Shown here: positions 1 through 14,953 of the stretch, in pieces
How the letters are laid out: each line of letters starts with the position of its first letter
Numbering within the stretch: the stretch's first letter is position 1
NCBI GenBank assembly: GCA_964019135.1
Contig: OZ025249.1
Coordinates: 806,001 to 870,000 of the forward strand
Direction of reading: 5' to 3'
DNA: 64,000 bases
Source of the DNA: Arenicola marina
Lineage: Eukaryota; Annelida; Polychaeta; Arenicolidae
Notes under the pieces: model-generated
Seen by the model: only the letters and a program-made list of their open reading frames with translations
The model's database searches: none
What the model was told of the DNA's origin: nothing
Made by a program: the position numbers and the translations under genes

Positions 1-1019
1 TGTCCACCTGACTCACCAGATACACTTGCAAATGGCGACCCTGGTGCACCACCTGACTCACCAGATACACATGTAAGTTGCAACCCCTGTGTACCACCTG
101 ACTTACAGATACACTTGTATATGGCAACCCTGGTGTACCACATGACTCGCCAGATACACCTGTAAATGGCAACCCCTGTGTACCACCTGACACACCAGAT
201 ACACATGTAAATGACAATCCTTGTAATGTCTACCTGACTCACCAGATACACTTGTAAATGGCAACCCTTGTGTACCACCTGATTCACCAGACACACTTGT
301 AAATGGCAACACTTGACACCACCTGACTCACCAGATACACATGTAAATTGCAACCCTTGTGTACCACCTGCCTCAAGAGATACACATGTAAATGGCAACC
401 CTTGTGCACCACCTGACTCACCAGATACACATGTAAATGGCAACTACCTGTAATGTCCACCTGACTCACCAGATACACTTGCAAATGGCAACCCTGGTGT
501 ACCACCTGACTCACCAGATACACATGTGAATGGCAACCCTTGTGTACCACCTGACTCACCAGATACACATGTAAATGGTAACCCTTGTGTACCACCTGAC
601 TCACCAGATACACTTGTAAATGGTAACCCTTGTGTACCACCTGACTCTTGTAAATGGCAACCCTTGTGTACCACCGGACTCACCAGATACACATGTAAAT
701 GGCAACCCTTGTGTACCACCTGACTGACCAGATACACATGTAAATGGCAACTACGTGCAATGTCCAGCTGACTCACCAGAAACACTTGCAAAGTGGCAAC
801 CTTTGTGTACAGCCTGACTCACCGGATACACATGTAAATGGTAACGATTGTGTTCCACCTGACTCACCAGATATACATGTAAATGGCAACCCTTGTGTAC
901 CACCTGACTCACCAGATACACTTGTAAATGGTAACAATTGTGTACCACCTAACTCAGCCAGATACATTAGTAAATGGCAACTCTTGTGTACCACCTGACT
1001 CAAAAGATACACATGTAAA

Positions 1020-4000
1020 TGGCAACTACCTGTAATGTCCACCTGACTCACCAGATACACTTGTAAATGGCAATCCTTGTGTACCACCTGACTCAACGGA
1101 TACGCATGTAAATGGGAAACTTTATGTACCACCTGACTCACCAGATACACTTGTAAATGGCAACCCTTGTGTACCACCTGACTCACCGGATACACATGTA
1201 AATGGCAACCCTTTTGTACCACCTGACTCACCAAAAACACATGTAAATGGCAACTACCTGTAATGTCCACCTGACTCACCAGATTCACTTGTAAATGGCA
1301 ACCCTTGTGTACGACCAGACTCACCGGATACACATGTAAATGGCAACTACCTGTAATGTCCACCTGACTCACCAGATACACTTGTAAATGGCAATCCTTG
1401 TGTAGCACCTGACTCACCAGATACACTTGTAAATGGCAACGGTTGTGTACCACCTGACTCACCAGGTACACATGTGAATGGCAACCCTTGTGTACCACCT
1501 GACTCACCAGATACACTTGTAAATGGCAGCCCTTGTGTACCACCTTTACTCACCAGATACACTTGTATATGGCAACCTTTGTGTACCACATAACTCACCA
1601 GATACACCTGCAAATGGCAACCCTTGTGTACCACCTGACACACCAGATACACATGTAAATGGCAAACTTTGTGTACCACCTGACTCACCAGATACTCATG
1701 TAAATGGCAACCCTTGTGTACCCCTTGACTCACCAGATACACTTGTAAATGACAACCCTTGTGTACCACCTGACTCACCAGATACAATTGTAAATGGCAA
1801 CACTTTGTACCACCTGACTCACCAGATACACATGTAAATGACAACCCTTGTGCACCACATGACTCACCAGATACACGTGTAAATGGCAACCCTTGTGTAC
1901 CACCTGACTCACCAGATACACATGTAAATGACAACCCTTGTGCACCACCTGACTCACAAGATACACTTGTAAATGGTAACCCTTGTGTACCACCTGACTG
2001 AGCCAGATACACTTGTAAATGGCAACCCTTGTGTGCCACCTGACTCACCAGATACACATGTAAGTAGCAACACTTGTGTACCACCTGACTCACCAGATAC
2101 ACATGTAAATGGCAACTACCTGTAATGTCCACCTGACTCACCAGATACACTTGTAAATGGCAACCCTTGTGTACCACCGGACTCATCGGATACACAAGTA
2201 AATGGCACACTTTGTGTACCACCTGACTCACCAGATACACTTGCAAATGGCAACGGTTGCGTACCACCTGAATCACCAGGTACACGTGTGAATGGAAACC
2301 TTGTGTACCATATGACTCACCAGATACACTTGTAAATGGCAGCCCTTGTGTACCACCTGCACTCACCAGTTACACTTGTATATGGCAACCCTTGTGTACC
2401 ACATGACTCACCAGATACACCTGTAAATGGCAACCCTTGTGTACCACCTGACACACCAGATACACATGTAAATGACAATCCTTGTAATGTCCACTTGACT
2501 TACCAGATACACATGTAAATGGCAACCCTTGTGTACCACATGACTCACCAGATACACTTGTAAATGGCAACCCTTGTGTACCACCTGACTCACCAGACAC
2601 ACTTGTAAATGGCAACACTTTACACCACCTGACTCGCCAGATACACATGTAAATGGCAACCCTTGTGTACCACCTGACTCACCAGATACACCTGTAAATG
2701 GCAACCCTTGTGTACCACCTGGCTCACCAGATACACATGTAAATGACAATCCTTGTGTACCAACGGATTCACCAGATACATATGTAAATGGCAACACTTT
2801 GTACCACCGGACTCACCAGATACACATGTAAATGGCAACCCTTGTGTACCACCTGACTCACAAGATACACATGTCAATGGCAATTACCTGTAATGTCCAC
2901 ATGACTCACCAGATACACTTGCAAATGGCGACCCTGGTGCACCACCTGACTCACCAGATACACATGTAAGTTGCAACCCCTGTGTACCACCTGACTCACC
3001 AGCACTTGTAAATGGCAACCTTTGTGTACCACGTGACTCCCCAGATACACTTGTAAATGGCTACCCGTGTGTACCACCTGACTTACCCGATACACTTGTA
3101 TATGGCAACCCTTGTGTACCATATGACTCACAGATATACTTGTATATGCCAACACTTGGGTGCCACATGACTCGCCAGATACACCTGTAAATGGCAACCC
3201 TTGTGTACCACATGACTCACCAGATACACTGGTAAATGGCAACCATTTTTACCACCTGACTCACCAGATACACTTGTAAATGGCAACCGTTGTGTACAAC
3301 CTGACTCACCAGGTACACATATGAATGACAACCCTTATGTACCACCTGACTCACCAGATACACTTGTAAATGGCAACCTGTGTGTACCACCTGACTTACC
3401 AGATACACTTGTATATGGCAACCCTTGTGTACCATATGACTCACCAGATACACTTGTAAATGGCAGTTCTTGTGTACCGCCTGACTTACAGATACACTTG
3501 TATATGGCAACCCTTGTGTACCACATGACTCGCCAGATACAAATGTAAATGGCAACTACCTGTAATGTCCACCTGACTCACCAGATACACTTGCAAATGG
3601 CAACCCTGGTGTACCACCTGACTCACCAGATACACATGTAAATGGTAACCCTTGTGTACCAACTGACTCTTGTAAATGGCAACCCTTGTGTACCACCTGA
3701 CTCGCCAGATACACTTGTAAATGGTAACCCTTGTGTACCAACTGACTCTTGTCAATGGCAACCCTTGTGTACCACCTGACTGACCAGATACACATGTAAA
3801 TGGTAACCCTTGTGTACCACCTGACTCACCAGATACACTTGTAAATGGTAACCCTTGTGTACCAACTGACTCTTGTAAATGGCAACCCTTGTGTACCACC
3901 TGACTGACCAGATACACATGTAAATGGCAACTACCTGCAATGTCCAGCTGACTCACCAGAAACACTTGCAAAGTGGCAACCTTTGTGTACAACCTGACTC

Positions 4001-7000
4001 ACCGGATACACATGTAAATAGCAACGATTGTGTTCCACCTGACTCACCAAATATACATGTAAATGGCAACCCTTGTGTACCACCTGACTCACCAGATACA
4101 CTTGTAAATGGCAACACTTTACACCACCTGACTCGCCAGATACACATGTAAATGGCAACCCTTGTGTACCACCTGGCTCACCAGATACACATGTAAATGA
4201 CAATCCTTGTGTACCAACGGATTCACCAGATACATATGTAAATGGCAACACTTTGTACCACCGGACTCACCAGATACACATGTAAATGGCAACCCTTGTG
4301 TACCACCTGACTCACAAGATACACATGTCAATGGCAACTACCTGTAATGTCCACCTGACTCACCAGATACACTTGCAAATGGCGACCCTGGTGCACCACC
4401 TGACTCACCAGATACACATGTAAGTTGCAACCCCTGTGTACCACCTGACTCCCCAGCACTTGTAAATGGCAACCTTTGTGTACCACGTGACTCCCCAGAT
4501 ACACTTGTAAATGGCTACCCTTGTGTACCACCTGACTTACCAGATACACTTGTAAATGGCAACCCTTGTGTACCACCTGACTCACCATATTCACATGTAA
4601 ATGGCAACATTTGTGTACCACCTGACTCACCAGATATACATGTAAATGGCAACCCTTGTGTAGCACCTGACTCACCAGATACACATGTAAATGGCAACCC
4701 TTGCGTACCACCTGACTCACAAGATACACTTGTAAATGGCAACCCTTGTGTACCACATGACTCACCAGATACACATGTAAATGGCAACCCCCTGTAATGT
4801 CCACCTGACTCACCAGATACACTTGTAAATTGCAACCATTTTTACCACCTGACTCACCAGATACACTTGTCAATGGCAACCGTTGTGTACAACTTGACTC
4901 ACCAGGTACACATATGAATGGCAACCCTTGTGCACCACATGACTCACCTGATACACTTGTAAATGGCAGCCCTTGTGTACCACCTGACTCACAGATACAC
5001 TTGTATATGGCAACCCTTGTGTACCACATGACTCGCCAGATACACATGTAAATGGCAACCCTTGTGCACCACCTGACACACCAGATACACATGTAAATGA
5101 CAATCCTTGTAATGTCTACCTGACTCACCAGATACACATGTAAATGGAAACCCTTGTGTACCAACTGACTCACCAGATACACTTGTAAATGGCAACCCTT
5201 GTGTACCACCTGACTCACCAGATACACGTGTAAATGGCATCCCGTGTGCACCACCTGACTCACCAGATACACGTGTAAATGGCAGCCCATGTGTACCACC
5301 TGACTTACCAGATACACTTGTAAATGACAACCCTTGTGTACCACCTGACTCACCAGATACACTTGTAAATGGTAACCCTTGTGTACCACCTGACTCAGCC
5401 AGATACACTTGTAAATGGCAACCCTTGTGTGCCACCTGACTCATCAGATACACATGTAAATGGCAACACTTGTGTGCCACCTGACTCACCAGATACACGT
5501 GTAAATGGCAACTACCTGTAATGTCCACCTGACTCAACAGATATACTTGTAAATGGCAACCCTTGTGTACCACCGGACTGATCGGATACACAAGTATATG
5601 GCACACTTTGTGTACCACCTGACTCACCAGATACAATTGTAAATGAAAACACTTTGTACCACCTGACTCACCAGATACACATGTAAATGGCAACCCTTGT
5701 GCACCACCTGACTCACCAGATACACATGTAAATGACAACCCTTGTGCACCATCTGACTCACAAGATACACTTGTAAATGGTAACCCTTGTGTACCACCTA
5801 ACTGAGCCAGATACACTTGTAAATGGCAACCCTTGTGTACCACCGGACTGATCGGATACACAAGTATATGGCACACTTTGTGTACCACCTGACTCACCAG
5901 ATACACTTGTAAATGGTAACACTTGTGTACCACCTAACTCAACAGATACACATGTAAATGGCAACTACCTGTAATGTCCACCTGACTCACCAGATACACT
6001 TGTAAATGGCAATCCTTGTGTACCGCCTGACTCACTGGATACGCATGTAAATGGCAAACTTTATGTACCACCTGACTCACCAGATACACTTGTAAATGGC
6101 AACCCTTGTGTACCACCTGACTCACCGGATACACATGTAAATGGCAACCCTTTTGTACCACCTGACTCACCAAAAACACATGTAAATGGCAACTACCTGT
6201 AATGTCCACCTGACTCACCAGATACACTTGTAAATGGCAACCCTTGTGTACGACCAGACTCACCGGATACATATGTAAATGGCAACTACCTGTAATGTCC
6301 ACCTGACTCACCAGATACACTTGTAAATGGCTATCCTTGTGTAGCACCTGACTCACCAGATACACTTGTAAATGGCAACGGTTGTGTACCACCTGACTCA
6401 CCAGGTACACATGTGAATGGCAACCCTTGTGTACCACCTGACTCACCAGATACACTTGTAAATGGCAGCCCTTGTGTACCACCTTTACTCACCAGATACA
6501 CTTGTATATGGCAACCTTTGTGTACCACATAACTCACCAGATACACCTGCAAATGGCAACCCTTGTGTACCACCTGACACACCAGATACACATGTAAATG
6601 GCAAACTTTGTGTACCACCTGACTCACCAGATACTCATGTAAATGGCAACCCTTGTGTACCCCTTGACTCACCAGATACACTTGTAAATGACAACCCTTG
6701 TGTACCACCTGACTCACCAGATACAATTGTAAATGGCAACACTTTGTACCACCTGACTCACCAGATACACATGTAAATGACAACCCTTGTGCACCACATG
6801 ACTCACCAGATACACGTGTAAATGGCAACCCTTGTGTACCACCTGACTCACCAGATACACATGTAAATGACAACCCTTGTGCACCACCTGACTCACAAGA
6901 TACACTTGTAAATGGTAACCCTTGTGTACCACCTGACTGAGCCAGATACACTTGTAAATGGCAACCCTTGTGTGCCACCTGACTCACCAGATACACATGT

Positions 7001-8540
7001 AAGTAGCAACATTTGTGTACCACCTGACTCACCAGATACACATGTAAATGGCAACTACCTGTAATGTCCACCTGACTCACCAGATACACTTGTAAATGGC
7101 AACCCTTGTGTATCACCGGACTCATCGGATACACAAGTAAATGGCACACTTTGTGTACCACCTGACTCACCAGATACACTTGCAAATGGCAACGGTTGCG
7201 TACCACCTGAATCACCAGGTACACGTGTGAATGGAAACCTTGTGTACCATATGACTCACCAGATACACTTGTAAATGGCAGCCCTTGTGTACCACCTGTA
7301 CTCACCAGTTACACTTGTATATGGCAACCCTTGTGTACCACATGACTCACCAGATACACCTGTAAATGGCAACCCTTGTGTACCACCTGACACACCAGAT
7401 ACACATGTAAATGACAATCCTTTTAATGTCCACTTGACTTACCAGATACACATGTAAATGGCAACCCTTGTGTACCACATGACTCACCAGATACACTTGT
7501 AAATGGCAACCCTTGTGTACCACCTGACTCACCAGACACACTTGTAAATGGCAACACTTTACACCACCTGACTCGCCAGATACACATGTAAATGGCAACC
7601 CTTGTGTACCACCTGACTCACCAGATACAACTGTAAATGGCAACCCTTGTGTACCACCTGGCTCACCAGATACACATGTAAATGACAATCCATGTGTACC
7701 AACGGATTCACCAGATACATATGTAAATGGCAACGCTTTGTACCACCGGACTCACCAGATACACATGTAAATGGCAACCCTTGTGTACCACCTGACTCAC
7801 AAGATACACATGTCAATGGCAATTACCTGTAATGTCCACATGACTCACCAGATACACTTGCAAATGGCGACCCTGGTGCACCACCTGACTCACCAGATAC
7901 ACATGTAAGTTGCAACCCCTGTGTACCACCTGACTCACCAGCACTTGTAAATGGCAACCTTTGTGTACCACGTGACTCCCCAGATACACTTGTAAATGGC
8001 TACCCTTGCGGACCACCTGACTCACAAGATACACTTGTAAATGGCAACCCGTGTGTACCACCTGACTTACCAGATACACTTGTATATGGCAACCCTTGTG
8101 TACCATATGACTCACAGATATATTTGTATATGGCAACACTTGGGTGCCACATGACTCGTCAGATACACCTGTAAATGGCAACCCTTGTGTACCACATGAC
8201 TCACCATATACACTGGTAAATGGCAACCATTTTTACCACCTGACTCACCAGATACACTTGTAAATGCCAACCGTTGTGTACAACCTGACTCACCAGGTAC
8301 ACATATGAATGACAACCCTTATGTACCACCTGACTCACCAGATACACTTGTAAATGGCAACCCGTGTGTACCACCTGACTTACCAGATACACTTGTATAT
8401 GGCAACCCTTGTGTACCATATGACTCACCAGATACACTTGTAAATGGCAGTTCTTGTGTACCGCTTGACTCACAGATACACTTGTATATGGCAACCCTTG
8501 TGTACCACATGACTCGCCAGATACACATGTAAATGGCAAC
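1020..8540. repeat. Older higher-order repeat, period about 4.94-4.98 kb
   Basis: Segments from about 1,020 to 3,550 recur at about 5,960 to 8,540. The offset is 4,939 bp on the left and 4,984 bp on the right, so one extra 45-bp unit separates them. A second relation joins about 4,500-5,400 to about 8,920-9,820 at 4,423 bp. These copies differ more than the 4,143-bp pair, which suggests successive rounds of amplification. Confidence 0.75.
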
Positions 8541-10810
8541 TACCTGTAATGTCCACCTGACTCACCAGATACACTTGCAAATGGCAACCCTGGTGTACCA
8601 CCTGACTCACCAGATACACATGTGAATGGCAACCCTTGTGTACCACCTGACTCACCAGATACACATGTAAATGGTAACCCTTGTGTACCACCTGACTCAC
8701 CAGATACACTTGTAAATGGTAACCCTTGTGTACCAACTGACTCTTGTAAATGGCAACCCTTGTGTACCACCTGACTGACCAGATACACATGTAAATGGCA
8801 ACTACCTGCAATGTCCAGCTGACTCACCAGAAACACTTGCAAAGTGGCAACCTTTGTGTACAACCTGACTCACCGGATACACATGTAAATGGCAACCTTT
8901 GTGTACCACGTGACTCCCCAGATACACTTGTAAATGGCAACCCTTGTGTACCACCTGACTTACCAGATACACTTGTAAATGGCAACCCTTGTGTACCACC
9001 TGACTAGCCATATTCACATGTAAATGGCAACATTTGTGTACCACCTGACTCACCAGATATACATGTAAATGGCAACCCTTGTGTAGCACCTGACTCACCA
9101 GATACACATGTAAATGGCAACCCTTGCGTACCACCTGACTCACAAGATACACTTGTAAATGGCAACCCTTGTGTACCACATGACTCACCAGATACACATG
9201 TAAATGGAAACCCCCTGTAATGTCCACCTGACTCACCAGATACACTTGTAAATTGCAACCATTTTTACCACCTGACTCACCAGATACACTTGTCAATGGC
9301 AACCGTTGTGTACAACTTGACTCACCAGGTACACATATGAATGGCAACCCTTGTGCACCACATGACTCACCTGATACACTTGTAAATGGCAGCCCTTGTG
9401 TACCACCTGACTCACAGATACACTTGTATATGGCAACCCTTGTGTACCACATGACTCGCCAGATACACATGTAAATGGCAACCCTTGTGCACCACCTGAC
9501 ACACCAGATACACATGTAAATGACAATCCTTGTAATGTCTACCTGACTCACCAGATACACATGTAAATGGAAACCCTTGTGTACCAACTGACTCACCAGA
9601 TACACTTGTAAATGGCAACCCTTGTGTACCACCTGACTCACCAGATACACGTGTAAATGGCATCCCGTGTGCACCACCTGACTCACCAGATACACGTGTA
9701 AATGGCAGCCCATGTGTACCACCTGACTCACCAGATACACTTGTAAATGACAACCCTTGTGTACCACCTGACTCACCAGATACACTTGTAAATGGTAACC
9801 CTTGTGTACCACCTGACTCAGCCAGATACACTTGTAAATGGCAACACTTGTGTGCCACCTGACTCACCAGATACACGTGTAAATGGCAACTACCTGTAAT
9901 GTCCACCTGACTCAACAGATATGCTGGTAAATGGCAACCCTTGTGTACCACCGGACTAATCGGATACACAAGTATATGGCACACTTTGTGTACCACCTGA
10001 CTCACCAGATACAATTGTAAATGAAAACACTTTGTACCACCTGACTCACCAGATACACATGTAAATGGCAACCCTTGTGCACCACATGACTCACCAGATA
10101 CACGTGTCACTGGCAACCCTTGTGTACCACCTGACTCACCAGATACACATGTAAATGACAACCCTTGTGCACCATCTGACTCACAAGATACACTTGTAAA
10201 TGGTAACCCTTGTGTACCACCTAACTGAGCCAGATACACTTGTAAATGGCAACCCTTGTGTACCACCGGACTCATCGGATACACAAGTAAATGGCACACT
10301 TTGTGTACCACCTGACTCACCAGATACACTTGTAAATGGCAACGGTTGTGTACCACCTGAATCACCAGGTACACGTGTGAATGGAAACCTTGTGTACCAT
10401 ATGACTCACCAGATACACTTGTAAATGGCAGCCCTTGTGTACCACCTGTACTCACCAGATACACTTGTATATGGCAACCCTTGTGTACCACATGACTCGC
10501 CAGATACACCAGTAAATGGCAACCCTTGCGTACCACCTGACTCACAAGATACACTTGTAAATGGCAACCCTTTTAATGTCCACTTGACTTACCAGATACA
10601 CATGTAAATGGCAACCCTTGTGTACCACCTGACTCACCAGATACACTTGTAAATGGCAACCCTTGTGTACCACCTGACTCAACAGATACACTTGTAAACG
10701 GCAACACTTTACACCACCTGACTCGCCAGATACACCTGTAAATGGCAACCCTTGTGTACCACCTGACTCACCAGATACACCTGTAAATGGCAACCCTTGT
10801 GTACCACCTG
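7538..10810. repeat. Higher-order copy 1 of a 3.27-kb block in array 1
   Basis: This segment matches 11,681-14,953 at a constant offset of 4,143 bp, with no length change across 3,273 bp. I noticed only three substitutions (near 9,207, 10,226 and 10,512 in this copy). The match starts in an ACACTTGTAAATGG unit and stops at 10,811, where the copies differ and then follow other array segments. Identity this high between blocks of about 73 units points to a recent segmental duplication inside the satellite, or to an assembly artefact. Confidence 0.9.
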
Positions 10811-11680
10811 ACTCACCAGATACACCTGTAAATGGCAGCCCTTGTGTACCACCTTTACTCACCAGATACACTTGTATATGGAAACCTTTGTGTACCACAT
10901 AACTCACCAGATACACCTGCAAATGGCAACCCTTGTGTACCACCTGACACACCAGATACACATGTAAATGGCAAACTTTGTGTACCACCTGACTCACCAG
11001 ATACTCATGTAAATGGCAACCCTTGTGTACCCCTTGACTCACCAGATACACTTGTAAATGACAACCCTTGTGTACCACCTGACTCACCAGATACAATTGT
11101 AAATGGCAACACTTTGTACCACCTGACTCACCAGATACACATGTAAATGACAACCCTTGTGCACCACATGACTCACCAGATACACGTGTAAATGGCAACC
11201 CTTGTGTACCACCTGACTCACCAGATACACATGTAAATGACAACCCTTGTGCACCACCTGACTCACAAGATACACTTGTAAATGGTAACCCTTGTGTACC
11301 ACCTGACTGAGCCAGATACACTTGTAAATGGCAACCCTTGTGTGCCACCTGACTCACCAGATACACATGTAAGTAGCAACATTTGTGTACCACCTGACTC
11401 ACCAGATACACATGTAAATGGCAACTACCTGTAATGTCCACCTGACTCACCAGATACACTTGTAAATGGCAACCCTTGTGTATCACCGGACTCATCGGAT
11501 ACACAAGTAAATGGCACACTTTGTGTACCACCTGACTCACCAGATACACTTGCAAATGGCAACGGTTGCGTACCACCTGAATCACCAGGTACACGTGTGA
11601 ATGGAAACCTTGTGTACCATATGACTCACCAGATACACTTGTAAATGGCAGCCCTTGTGTACCACCTGTACTCACCAGTT

Positions 11681-14600
11681 ACACTTGTAAATGGCAACAC
11701 TTTACACCACCTGACTCGCCAGATACACATGTAAATGGCAACCCTTGTGTACCACCTGACTCACCAGATACAACTGTAAATGGCAACCCTTGTGTACCAC
11801 CTGGCTCACCAGATACACATGTAAATGACAATCCATGTGTACCAACGGATTCACCAGATACATATGTAAATGGCAACGCTTTGTACCACCGGACTCACCA
11901 GATACACATGTAAATGGCAACCCTTGTGTACCACCTGACTCACAAGATACACATGTCAATGGCAATTACCTGTAATGTCCACATGACTCACCAGATACAC
12001 TTGCAAATGGCGACCCTGGTGCACCACCTGACTCACCAGATACACATGTAAGTTGCAACCCCTGTGTACCACCTGACTCACCAGCACTTGTAAATGGCAA
12101 CCTTTGTGTACCACGTGACTCCCCAGATACACTTGTAAATGGCTACCCTTGCGGACCACCTGACTCACAAGATACACTTGTAAATGGCAACCCGTGTGTA
12201 CCACCTGACTTACCAGATACACTTGTATATGGCAACCCTTGTGTACCATATGACTCACAGATATATTTGTATATGGCAACACTTGGGTGCCACATGACTC
12301 GTCAGATACACCTGTAAATGGCAACCCTTGTGTACCACATGACTCACCATATACACTGGTAAATGGCAACCATTTTTACCACCTGACTCACCAGATACAC
12401 TTGTAAATGCCAACCGTTGTGTACAACCTGACTCACCAGGTACACATATGAATGACAACCCTTATGTACCACCTGACTCACCAGATACACTTGTAAATGG
12501 CAACCCGTGTGTACCACCTGACTTACCAGATACACTTGTATATGGCAACCCTTGTGTACCATATGACTCACCAGATACACTTGTAAATGGCAGTTCTTGT
12601 GTACCGCTTGACTCACAGATACACTTGTATATGGCAACCCTTGTGTACCACATGACTCGCCAGATACACATGTAAATGGCAACTACCTGTAATGTCCACC
12701 TGACTCACCAGATACACTTGCAAATGGCAACCCTGGTGTACCACCTGACTCACCAGATACACATGTGAATGGCAACCCTTGTGTACCACCTGACTCACCA
12801 GATACACATGTAAATGGTAACCCTTGTGTACCACCTGACTCACCAGATACACTTGTAAATGGTAACCCTTGTGTACCAACTGACTCTTGTAAATGGCAAC
12901 CCTTGTGTACCACCTGACTGACCAGATACACATGTAAATGGCAACTACCTGCAATGTCCAGCTGACTCACCAGAAACACTTGCAAAGTGGCAACCTTTGT
13001 GTACAACCTGACTCACCGGATACACATGTAAATGGCAACCTTTGTGTACCACGTGACTCCCCAGATACACTTGTAAATGGCAACCCTTGTGTACCACCTG
13101 ACTTACCAGATACACTTGTAAATGGCAACCCTTGTGTACCACCTGACTAGCCATATTCACATGTAAATGGCAACATTTGTGTACCACCTGACTCACCAGA
13201 TATACATGTAAATGGCAACCCTTGTGTAGCACCTGACTCACCAGATACACATGTAAATGGCAACCCTTGCGTACCACCTGACTCACAAGATACACTTGTA
13301 AATGGCAACCCTTGTGTACCACATGACTCACCAGATACACATGTAAATGGCAACCCCCTGTAATGTCCACCTGACTCACCAGATACACTTGTAAATTGCA
13401 ACCATTTTTACCACCTGACTCACCAGATACACTTGTCAATGGCAACCGTTGTGTACAACTTGACTCACCAGGTACACATATGAATGGCAACCCTTGTGCA
13501 CCACATGACTCACCTGATACACTTGTAAATGGCAGCCCTTGTGTACCACCTGACTCACAGATACACTTGTATATGGCAACCCTTGTGTACCACATGACTC
13601 GCCAGATACACATGTAAATGGCAACCCTTGTGCACCACCTGACACACCAGATACACATGTAAATGACAATCCTTGTAATGTCTACCTGACTCACCAGATA
13701 CACATGTAAATGGAAACCCTTGTGTACCAACTGACTCACCAGATACACTTGTAAATGGCAACCCTTGTGTACCACCTGACTCACCAGATACACGTGTAAA
13801 TGGCATCCCGTGTGCACCACCTGACTCACCAGATACACGTGTAAATGGCAGCCCATGTGTACCACCTGACTCACCAGATACACTTGTAAATGACAACCCT
13901 TGTGTACCACCTGACTCACCAGATACACTTGTAAATGGTAACCCTTGTGTACCACCTGACTCAGCCAGATACACTTGTAAATGGCAACACTTGTGTGCCA
14001 CCTGACTCACCAGATACACGTGTAAATGGCAACTACCTGTAATGTCCACCTGACTCAACAGATATGCTGGTAAATGGCAACCCTTGTGTACCACCGGACT
14101 AATCGGATACACAAGTATATGGCACACTTTGTGTACCACCTGACTCACCAGATACAATTGTAAATGAAAACACTTTGTACCACCTGACTCACCAGATACA
14201 CATGTAAATGGCAACCCTTGTGCACCACATGACTCACCAGATACACGTGTCACTGGCAACCCTTGTGTACCACCTGACTCACCAGATACACATGTAAATG
14301 ACAACCCTTGTGCACCATCTGACTCACAAGATACACTTGTAAATGGTAACCCTTGTGTACCACCTAACTCAGCCAGATACACTTGTAAATGGCAACCCTT
14401 GTGTACCACCGGACTCATCGGATACACAAGTAAATGGCACACTTTGTGTACCACCTGACTCACCAGATACACTTGTAAATGGCAACGGTTGTGTACCACC
14501 TGAATCACCAGGTACACGTGTGAATGGAAACCTTGTGTACCATATGACTCACCAGATACACTTGTAAATGGCAGCCCTTGTGTACCACCTGTACTCACCA

Positions 14601-14953
14601 GATACACTTGTATATGGCAACCCTTGTGTACCACATGACTCGCCAGATACACCTGTAAATGGCAACCCTTGCGTACCACCTGACTCACAAGATACACTTG
14701 TAAATGGCAACCCTTTTAATGTCCACTTGACTTACCAGATACACATGTAAATGGCAACCCTTGTGTACCACCTGACTCACCAGATACACTTGTAAATGGC
14801 AACCCTTGTGTACCACCTGACTCAACAGATACACTTGTAAACGGCAACACTTTACACCACCTGACTCGCCAGATACACCTGTAAATGGCAACCCTTGTGT
14901 ACCACCTGACTCACCAGATACACCTGTAAATGGCAACCCTTGTGTACCACCTG
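11681..14953. repeat. Higher-order copy 2 of the 3.27-kb block in array 1
   Basis: This is the partner of 7,538-10,810 at +4,143 bp. The stretch between the copies (about 10,815-11,689) does not continue copy 1. It matches about 6,445-7,319 (offset 4,370) and about 1,506-2,380 (offset 4,939), so the array was built by overlapping unequal exchanges rather than one clean tandem duplication. Confidence 0.88.
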
